Source: CAZLQG01 sp964561655
GTDB lineage: Bacteria > Patescibacteriota > Doudnabacteria > UBA920
Assembly: GCA_964561655.1 (NCBI GenBank)
Contig: CAZLQG010000019.1
Span: 1-20,438, forward strand
DNA length: 20,438 bases
Direction of reading: 5' to 3'
Position 1 is the first letter of the stretch. Each line of letters starts with the position of its first letter. Both the position numbers and the translations under genes were made by a program. Shown in pieces: positions 8,307 through 12,342 of this stretch. Under the pieces are notes generated by a model. It saw only the letters and a list, made by a program, of their open reading frames with translations. It did no database searches and had not been told where the DNA came from.

Positions 8307-8322
8307 TAAGTAACTAATTTAT

Positions 8323-8619
8323 ATGGCAAAATTTTCAAAAATTGAACTAAAGAATTTGCTGAAAAAGCTGGAAATTTTTAAGAAAAACATCGGGCTGGTC
8401 TTTTGGCTGATTTTGCTTTTTTTGATTATTTTTGAGCTGTTCGCGGTGAAAACTTCAATTTCCCAGATAGTTGCTTCTTATGAAGAACCGGAAATAGTCA
8501 GTAAAGAAAAAGGGGTAAGAATAGATTTCGAAAGCTATAACCAGGTAGTGGGAAAGATTGAGCGGGGCAAAGATTTTGAAGTGGAAAACAGGGCAGCGGA
8601 GAATCCCTTTGGCCTTTAG
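8323..8619 (+). CDS. Small single-pass membrane protein, last gene of the pilus operon
   Basis: A 98-residue protein with a basic N-terminus, one strong membrane helix (about 24-44) and an extracytoplasmic tail ending in ENPFGL. It is not recognised by family. It is the last gene of the pilus operon before the terminator, the place held by pilP in proteobacteria, and PilP also ends its tether near a short Asp/Asn-Pro-Phe motif. That resemblance is only suggestive, because the beta-domain of PilP is missing. A partial ribosome site, GGGGTAAG (8303-8310), is supplied by the 3' end of the inserted element and its flanking repeat, about 12 bases before the ATG. Confidence 0.7.
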   Translation: MAKFSKIELKNLLKKLEIFKKNIGLVFWLILLFLIIFELFAVKTSISQIVASYEEPEIVSKEKGVRIDFESYNQVVGKIERGKDFEVENRAAENPFGL

Positions 8620-8624
8620 CTTTT

Positions 8625-8656
8625 AAAGACCGTCTTAAAACAAGATGGTCTTTTTT
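8625..8656 (+). terminator. Intrinsic terminator of the pilus operon
   Basis: AAAGACCGTCTT (8625-8636) pairs with AAGATGGTCTTT (8642-8653) through 12 pairs including one G-U, loop AAAAC. A run of six T follows (8651-8656). Confidence 0.9.
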
Positions 8657-8668
8657 GTTTGTTTAAGT

Positions 8669-8674
8669 TATAAT
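8669..8674 (+). promoter_or_regulatory. -10 element upstream of the tRNA-Arg leader
   Basis: A consensus TATAAT just after the pilus operon terminator, with no convincing -35. It would start a transcript about 200 bases upstream of tRNA-Arg that contains the hairpin-rich segment. Confidence 0.5.
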
Positions 8675-8675
8675 G

Positions 8676-8887
8676 AGGTGTGGTTTTTCAAGCGCCCGTA
8701 GCTCCCACCTGCCAAAGCTTGTTGATAACAATTCAGATAATTATTTAAGTTTTAGATTATTATCGGTATCCATCAGATGTACTATAGAAGGCATGGTGGG
8801 CAGGCAGCTCCGACGCTCCGACATTATCGTCGGAGGTCGGAGTCCCAACTTTACGTCGGGATTGGATACCCGCCCGACTCGCCTGAC
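8676..8887 (+). other. Hairpin-rich non-coding leader before tRNA-Arg
   Basis: About 210 bases without a credible gene. It contains a near-perfect 14-bp hairpin with one bulged G (CTCCGAC twice at 8808-8814 and 8816-8822; GTCGGAG twice at 8829-8835 and 8836-8842; loop ATTATC). An enclosing pair, GGTATCC (8765-8771) with GGATACC (8864-8870), surrounds it. CCCACCTGCC (8704-8713) can pair with parts of GGTGGGCAGG (8795-8804). It does not match the conserved cores of tmRNA, RNase P RNA, SRP RNA or 6S RNA that I can recall. It may be a nest of palindromic repeats or a structured RNA. Confidence 0.5.
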
Positions 8888-8981
8888 GGCCTCGTAGCTC
8901 AACGGATAGAGCACCGGTCTTCGGAACCGGCTATGGGGGTTCGATTCCCTCCGAGGTCGCCATACGAGTCAGGCGGGTCGG
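8874..8981. repeat. 14-bp inverted repeat enclosing tRNA-Arg
   Basis: CCGACTCGCCTGAC (8874-8887) ends exactly at the tRNA 5' end. It is complementary to GTCAGGCGGGTCGG (8968-8981), 5 bases beyond the CCA, with one G-U pair. In RNA this forms a stem at the base of the tRNA, as seen around rRNA precursors. It may be a processing stem or part of a repeat element. Confidence 0.7.
8888..8962 (+). tRNA. tRNA-Arg(UCG), CCA encoded
   Basis: A complete 75-base cloverleaf. The acceptor GGCCTCG pairs with CGAGGTC (one G-U). The D arm is GCTC/GAGC, the anticodon stem CCGGT/ACCGG with loop CTTCGGA (anticodon TCG, reads CGA), and the T arm GGGGG/CCCTC with loop TTCGATT. Discriminator G is followed by genomic CCA (8960-8962). 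Confidence 0.95.
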
Positions 8982-9016
8982 ACCAGAAGGTTTTAGGTTC
9001 AATCTCTGTTTGCCCC

Positions 9017-9044
9017 GTTGAATTCGCCAAAGGCGAAATTCAAC
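9017..9044. repeat. Palindromic hairpin between the two tRNA genes
   Basis: GTTGAATTCGCC (9017-9028) and GGCGAAATTCAAC (9032-9044) form a 12-bp stem with loop AAA and a single bulged A. No T tract follows, so it is not a terminator. Its high symmetry suggests a dispersed palindromic repeat unit. Confidence 0.65.
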
Positions 9045-9070
9045 CAGGGCCGGGCTTGCTACAACGACAT

Positions 9071-9100
9071 AAAACCACCCAAAAATTTTGGGTGGTTTTT
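9071..9100. terminator. Two-way intrinsic terminator between tRNA-Arg and tRNA-Lys
   Basis: AAAACCACCC and GGGTGGTTTT flank an AAAAATTTT centre, giving a near-perfect symmetric hairpin. It has a T tract on the plus strand (9096-9100) and a shorter one on the minus strand. It can end transcripts from tRNA-Arg (plus) and from tRNA-Lys (minus). Confidence 0.88.
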
Positions 9101-9175
9101 GGTGCCCCGTGCAGGATTCGAACCTGCGACCGTTTGCTTAAGAGGCAACTGCTCTACCAGCTGAGCTAACGGGGC
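9100..9175 (-). tRNA. tRNA-Lys(CUU), CCA encoded
   Basis: A 76-base cloverleaf on the minus strand. The acceptor is GCCCCGT/ACGGGGC, the D arm GCTC/GAGC and the anticodon loop CTCTTAA (anticodon CTT). The T arm is GCAGG/CCTGC with loop TTCGAAT. Discriminator A is followed by genomic CCA (9100-9102). The outermost anticodon stem pair is a G-A mismatch. Confidence 0.95.
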
Positions 9176-9211
9176 AGTTATGCGGATTTCGTAAAGAATA
9201 CTAAAATATTC

Positions 9212-9217
9212 TATAAT
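9212..9217 (+). promoter_or_regulatory. -10 element upstream of holA
   Basis: A consensus TATAAT 24 bases before the holA ATG. No clear -35 is seen. It predicts a short leader of about 18 bases. Confidence 0.5.
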
Positions 9218-9241
9218 AAGTTAAAGGATTATACAAGCTCA

Positions 9242-10219
9242 ATGCTATCAATTTTTTTAGCTTTTGATGATTTTTCCAAAAAGCAAGCAGTCAAAACCCT
9301 GGCGGAAAAGGCTAGGGCTGATTTGGAAATTATTACCAGCGGGAAAGAGGTAGATATTTTACGCCTGCAGGAGCAGGATTTGTTTTTAAAGCCTAAAGTT
9401 TTCGTGCTGGAAAATTTGTTTAAATCCATTAGCTTGGAAGAAAATTTGGAAAAGCTTATCCAAACCCAAAATCATGTTATCATTGCAGAAGAAAAATTAG
9501 ATAAGCGAAGCAGTTTCGTAAAAAAGTTACTAGCCAACAAAAATATTAAAATTCAGGAGTTTAATCTTCCTCACGGAAAAGAGCTGAATAAATGGATAGA
9601 AAAGCGGGTTAAAGATTTGGGTGGGAAAATTTTCAAAGAAGCCGCGGAAGTTTTAGCCGTGCGTTTGGGCAGGGATGAAGGCACGGAAAGAAAAGTTGGC
9701 GGCAAGATTGTTGAAGTTAAGGAGGCGTTTAGTTTGTGGCAGGCGGAAAGCGAAATCAGAAAACTTTTGGCGTTTGCCGAAGGCAGGGAAATCGGCAAAG
9801 AAGAAGTGGAACATTTGGTCAGCGAAAGTTTGGAAATAGACGTTTTTAAAATTACTAATGCCATTGCGGACGGCAAGAAACAGGAGGCGTTGGGTTTAAT
9901 CGGTGGTTTTCTTAGGGAACAAACGGGCAGCGATGAAAAAACCAGAATAATCCAGCTTTATGCGCTTCTGGCCGAACAATTCAGGAACGTGGCCATGGTG
10001 CAGAGTTTTGAAAGCGGGAAAGTACCCGAAAAAGAAATTTTGGAAAAGACCGCTTGGAAGCCAGGCAGAGTTTTTGTAATGAAAAAGATTAGCAAAAAAT
10101 TCAGCCCAAGAAAAGTTCTGGAGTTTTTAAAAAAACTAGAAAATTTAGATACGGAAGTTAAAACCTCCAACACGCCTCCCAAAGTGCTTTTGGACTTGAT
10201 CTTGGCGCAATTGTTTTAA
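9242..10219 (+). CDS. holA: DNA polymerase III delta subunit-like protein (HolA)
   Basis: A 325-residue protein that fits HolA, the clamp-loader wrench that opens the beta sliding clamp. The N-terminus MLSIFLAFDDFSKKQAVKTL occupies the place of the degenerate AAA+ strand-helix (family pattern: YGxDxFxxxExxxxL). Residues about 50-110 hold the second strand set with the PKVFVLENLF segment. The C-terminal collar region holds DVFKITNAIADGKKQEALGLI and IIQLYALLAEQFRNVAMV, both typical of HolA. There is no Walker A, as expected for delta. The protein is lysine- and glutamate-rich and divergent. It is transcribed divergently from tRNA-Lys. Identity rests on motif pattern. Confidence 0.82.
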   Translation: MLSIFLAFDDFSKKQAVKTLAEKARADLEIITSGKEVDILRLQEQDLFLKPKVFVLENLFKSISLEENLEKLIQTQNHVIIAEEKLDKRSSFVKKLLANKNIKIQEFNLPHGKELNKWIEKRVKDLGGKIFKEAAEVLAVRLGRDEGTERKVGGKIVEVKEAFSLWQAESEIRKLLAFAEGREIGKEEVEHLVSESLEIDVFKITNAIADGKKQEALGLIGGFLREQTGSDEKTRIIQLYALLAEQFRNVAMVQSFESGKVPEKEILEKTAWKPGRVFVMKKISKKFSPRKVLEFLKKLENLDTEVKTSNTPPKVLLDLILAQLF

Positions 10220-10230
10220 AAGGTTATAAT
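10202..10230 (+). promoter_or_regulatory. Promoter for the 84-residue beta-barrel gene
   Basis: -35 TTGGCG (10202-10207), a 17-base spacer and -10 TATAAT (10225-10230). The -35 lies within the last codons of holA. The predicted leader is about 37 bases and contains the strong ribosome site of the next gene. Confidence 0.75.
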
Positions 10231-10273
10231 TAATATTACCTAAACAGCCTAAGCTTGCTAGGGGGTGATTATT

Positions 10274-10528
10274 ATGGCAGAAGAAAAACTTATCGGTAAA
10301 GTTACTCATTATTACGGCCAGCCGGGCGTAGCAATTATCGCTTTGGCAGATGTGTTAAAAGTGGGGCAGACCGTGCGCTTTAAAGGAGCCAGTGATGATT
10401 TTACCCAGAACATCAGCCAGATGCAGTTTGAGCATAAAGACATAATAGAAGGCAAAAAGGGCCAGGAAGTGGGAGTTAAGGCAGACCAAAAAGTCCACGA
10501 GAACGATGAGGTGTATTTGGTAGAATAA
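10274..10528 (+). CDS. Small protein resembling a stand-alone translation-factor beta-barrel
   Basis: An 84-residue protein (from ATG 10274) that reads as one small beta-barrel. A strand GKVTHYYGQPGVAIIAL, a turn ADVLKVGQTVRFKG, a strand region TQNISQMQFEHKDI and a closing GQEVGVKADQKVHENDEVYLV follow the order of domain 2 of EF-Tu-like GTPases. They also resemble the C-terminal barrel of U32 peptidases. No GTPase or protease domain is attached. AGGGGGTGAT (10260-10269) matches the full anti-Shine-Dalgarno complement at 9 of 10 positions and selects ATG 10274 over the in-frame GTG at 10265, which overlaps it. It has its own promoter. The biochemical role is unknown. Confidence 0.78.
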   Translation: MAEEKLIGKVTHYYGQPGVAIIALADVLKVGQTVRFKGASDDFTQNISQMQFEHKDIIEGKKGQEVGVKADQKVHENDEVYLVE

Positions 10529-10555
10529 ACTTGTTGTGTATTATAAGGGATTTAT

Positions 10556-10858
10556 ATGAGCGGGAAAGAAAAATTTTTATACACCACCGCCGAAGGGGAA
10601 AAAGTATATGGCACTAGAGGTCCAAGCGAGAGTTCCAAAAAAAGTTTAGAAGATCAGCAAAATGCGGATTTTGAACTTAGCAGAAAATTTGGAAATGCGC
10701 GTGCCCCGGAAGGTTTAGGTACAGCGCAAAACCTTGCGGCGGAGATTAAGGCAAGGATGGACGCGGCGCGTTCAGTAGATGTAGATAAAGGTAAGATTAA
10801 GCATATGCCTTCTAGAAAGGAAGAGGGTGAAAGGCCGGAATTCAGAAAAGCGGCTTAG
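10556..10858 (+). CDS. Hypothetical hydrophilic protein (100 aa)
   Basis: I do not recognise this protein. It is 100 residues, strongly hydrophilic, rich in K, E, R, S and A, and without membrane segment or signal peptide. The middle (about 38-75) looks helical (DFELSRKFGNARAPEGL, then AAEIKARMDAARS) and the ends look disordered. AAGGGA (10545-10550) lies 5 bases before ATG 10556, a good ribosome site. It starts 27 bases after the beta-barrel gene on the same strand, so co-transcription is likely. A nucleic-acid or ribosome-associated role would suit the charge but is a guess. Confidence 0.72.
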   Translation: MSGKEKFLYTTAEGEKVYGTRGPSESSKKSLEDQQNADFELSRKFGNARAPEGLGTAQNLAAEIKARMDAARSVDVDKGKIKHMPSRKEEGERPEFRKAA

Positions 10859-10879
10859 GTATGTTCAAAAAAATAGGTA

Positions 10880-10936
10880 AAATAAAAAGGCCCCTTTGGA
10901 AGATAGTGTTATGTGATTCTTCCGCGGCTAGGGGCC
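10880..10936 (-). terminator. Intrinsic terminator of the minus-strand mini-gene
   Basis: On the minus strand, GGCCCCT (10936-10930) pairs with AGGGGCC (10895-10889), with an inner GGAAGA/TCTTCC stem (10923-10918 and 10903-10898). It is followed by TTTTTATTTT (10888-10879). The T tract lies only on the minus side, which fixes the direction. Confidence 0.82.
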
Positions 10937-10961
10937 AGAGCCGACGCCGGTTGATGGGTAT

Positions 10962-11078
10962 CTAGCAGTATGCCAAAGTGATACCCAGGAGCACAATGCC
11001 TGCAGCAATAAGGGAGAAAAGCCATGCCCTATTGCTGCTTTGAGCGCCTTTGTTCCCGGAAAAAATTCCCTGCGGCAT
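10962..11078 (-). CDS. 38-residue single-pass membrane peptide
   Basis: On the minus strand an ATG (11078-11076) follows AAAGGAGGT with 7 bases of spacing, among the strongest Shine-Dalgarno sites in the window. The 38 codons give a polar N-terminus MPQGIFSGNKGAQSSNRAW, then one hydrophobic helix LFSLIAAGIVLLGITLAYC that ends at the TAG. A promoter (11119-11147) and a terminator (10880-10936) bracket it, so it forms a complete mini transcription unit. It is convergent with the 100-residue gene and divergent from the AI-2E permease. It resembles toxin-like or stress-type membrane peptides in size and layout only. The segment is GC-richer than its surroundings. No family is recognised. Confidence 0.7.
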   Translation of the reverse strand: MPQGIFSGNKGAQSSNRAWLFSLIAAGIVLLGITLAYC

Positions 11079-11118
11079 CGCGCCTACCTCCTTTCTCTCC
11101 TACGGGTTTGTAATATCT

Positions 11119-11147
11119 AGTATAATATATATCGGCTTTTTGTTTAA
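11119..11147 (-). promoter_or_regulatory. Promoter of the minus-strand mini-gene
   Basis: Read on the minus strand: -35 TTAAAC (11147-11142), a 17-base spacer and -10 TATACT (11124-11119). The expected start near 11112 gives a leader of about 34 bases ending in the strong Shine-Dalgarno site. It overlaps the plus-strand promoter of the next gene by a few bases. Confidence 0.65.
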
Positions 11148-11168
11148 GCCCATTAATTTTGGTATAAT
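11140..11168 (+). promoter_or_regulatory. Promoter of the AI-2E-family permease gene
   Basis: -35 TTGTTT (11140-11145), a 17-base spacer and -10 TATAAT (11163-11168), preceded by GG. It predicts a leader of about 62 bases. It is divergent from and overlapping the mini-gene promoter, so the two may compete. Confidence 0.7.
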
Positions 11169-11237
11169 AAAAGGGCAATATTTTAGCTTTAGAAACAAAC
11201 AGATTTTATCTTCAATCATAAATCTTAAATCCAAATC

Positions 11238-12266
11238 GTGACCAATAAACGTTTACAGCTAATTGCTTTTTTAACGGTTTTCGCAGCAGTCGGCCTGGTG
11301 GCGGTATTAATTTGGTGGCCTTATTTAAAGCTGTTATTTTTGGCCGTGGTTTTGGCTATTTTGTTCCGCCCGGTGTACGACTTCCTGGCTAAAAAAATTA
11401 AATCCGAGCCGTTTGCGGCCATTTTAACCGTGTTGCTGATTTTAATTATTGTTGCTGGCCCTTTGTATTTAATCGGCCAATTGGTTTTTGATGAGCTTAT
11501 TAGCTTGTATAACCAGCTGCGCGGAAGCGGACTGCAGATTAGCCAATCGGAAATAGTAGCCAGCCTGCCGGCTCAAATTCAGCCCGCGGCCGTTAATTTT
11601 TTTGCGGACCTTAGCAGTAAATTTTCCCAGCTTGCGGCTAATACTTTCCAAAGCGTTACCGGCGTGCTTTCCAACGTTGCCGGTTTTTTCCTGTCTTTCT
11701 TTTTGCTTTTTTTCACGGTTTATTATTTGCTCCGCGACGGCAAGAAAATCAAAGCTTATATTAATACAATTTTTCCGCTTTCCGTATCGCACGAGGATGT
11801 GCTGGTGGCAAAACTGGAATCCGCGGTCTCAGGCGTGGTTAAGGGCGGTTTTTTAGTGGCGCTTATCCAAGGCGTTACCGCCACCGTTGGTTATTTAGTT
11901 TTTGGTCTGCCGAACCCGTTTTTATGGGGAGCCTTCACCGTAGTTGCCGCCTTAGTGCCCACGGTAGGCACTTCTTTAGCGATTATCCCTGCCATATTGT
12001 TTCTGCTAATTACCGGACACACCGGCGCTGGCGTAGGTATGGCAATTTGGGGGATTGCGGCTGTAAGCACCATCGATAATATAGTGGGCCCAAAACTGAT
12101 TGGTTCTAAAATACATTTGCATCCTTTGCTGGTCTTGTTTTCCATTCTTGGCGGGATTGAACTATTTGGTTTTGTGGGTTTCCTGCTGGGTCCGATTTTA
12201 ATGGCCGTATTCGTTACTTTGCTTGATATTTATCGGAAAGATTTAAAAGAGTATTTGGGAAAATAA
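11238..12266 (+). CDS. AI-2E family transporter (PerM/YdiK type)
   Basis: A 342-residue polytopic membrane protein of the AI-2 exporter superfamily. The paired N-terminal helices (about 8-45) are followed by another near 58-85 and a soluble amphipathic stretch (about 90-145). The core follows with FFTVYYLLRDGKKIKAYINTIFPL, then KGGFLVALIQGVTATVGYLVFGLPNPFLWG and LVPTVGTSLAIIPA. The C-terminal hallmark is DNIVGPKLIGSKIHLHPLLVLFSILGGIELFG. About eight helices are present, with normal length. Members move varied small molecules or ions, so a quorum-sensing role should not be assumed. The start is GTG 11238 without a clear Shine-Dalgarno site. Confidence 0.92.
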   Translation: MTNKRLQLIAFLTVFAAVGLVAVLIWWPYLKLLFLAVVLAILFRPVYDFLAKKIKSEPFAAILTVLLILIIVAGPLYLIGQLVFDELISLYNQLRGSGLQISQSEIVASLPAQIQPAAVNFFADLSSKFSQLAANTFQSVTGVLSNVAGFFLSFFLLFFTVYYLLRDGKKIKAYINTIFPLSVSHEDVLVAKLESAVSGVVKGGFLVALIQGVTATVGYLVFGLPNPFLWGAFTVVAALVPTVGTSLAIIPAILFLLITGHTGAGVGMAIWGIAAVSTIDNIVGPKLIGSKIHLHPLLVLFSILGGIELFGFVGFLLGPILMAVFVTLLDIYRKDLKEYLGK

Positions 12267-12284
12267 AATAGAAGTAAGAATTAT

Positions 12285-12336
12285 GAATCAAGAATTAAGG
12301 ATAAAACCTTAATTCCTAATTCCATCTTCTTGATTC
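12285..12336. repeat. AT-rich inverted repeat upstream of the P-type ATPase
   Basis: GAATTAAGG (12292-12300) and CCTTAATTC (12307-12315) form a perfect 9-bp stem with loop ATAAAA. An outer pair, GAATCAAG (12285-12292) and CTTGATTC (12329-12336), is also exact. No T tract follows. It lies directly before the ATPase start, where no Shine-Dalgarno site is visible. Confidence 0.6.
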
Positions 12337-12342
12337 TTGTTT

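Noticed and set aside
8673..8897. Plus-strand open frame of 74 codons upstream of tRNA-Arg
   Set aside because: It starts inside the -10 element, runs through hairpins and ends within the tRNA gene. Its product is a translation of palindromic repeats.
8676..9060. tmRNA, RNase P RNA or group I intron
   Set aside because: The size was suggestive, and CAAGCGCCCG (8689-8698) can pair loosely with CGGGCTTG (9051-9058). None of the conserved core motifs of these RNAs was found.
8777..9169. Plus-strand open frame of 130 codons
   Set aside because: It reads through tRNA-Arg, a terminator and the antisense of tRNA-Lys. Segments such as LVAQRIEHRSSEP and CRIRTCDRLL are classic false translations of tRNA genes.
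10861..10965. Plus-strand 34-codon frame starting MFKKIGKIKRPLWK
   Set aside because: It lies across the minus-strand terminator hairpin, has no ribosome site, and the opposite strand has a full promoter-gene-terminator set.
11050..11241. Plus-strand 63-codon frame before the AI-2E permease
   Set aside because: It overlaps the minus-strand mini-gene and two promoters, lacks a ribosome site and has no protein-like pattern.
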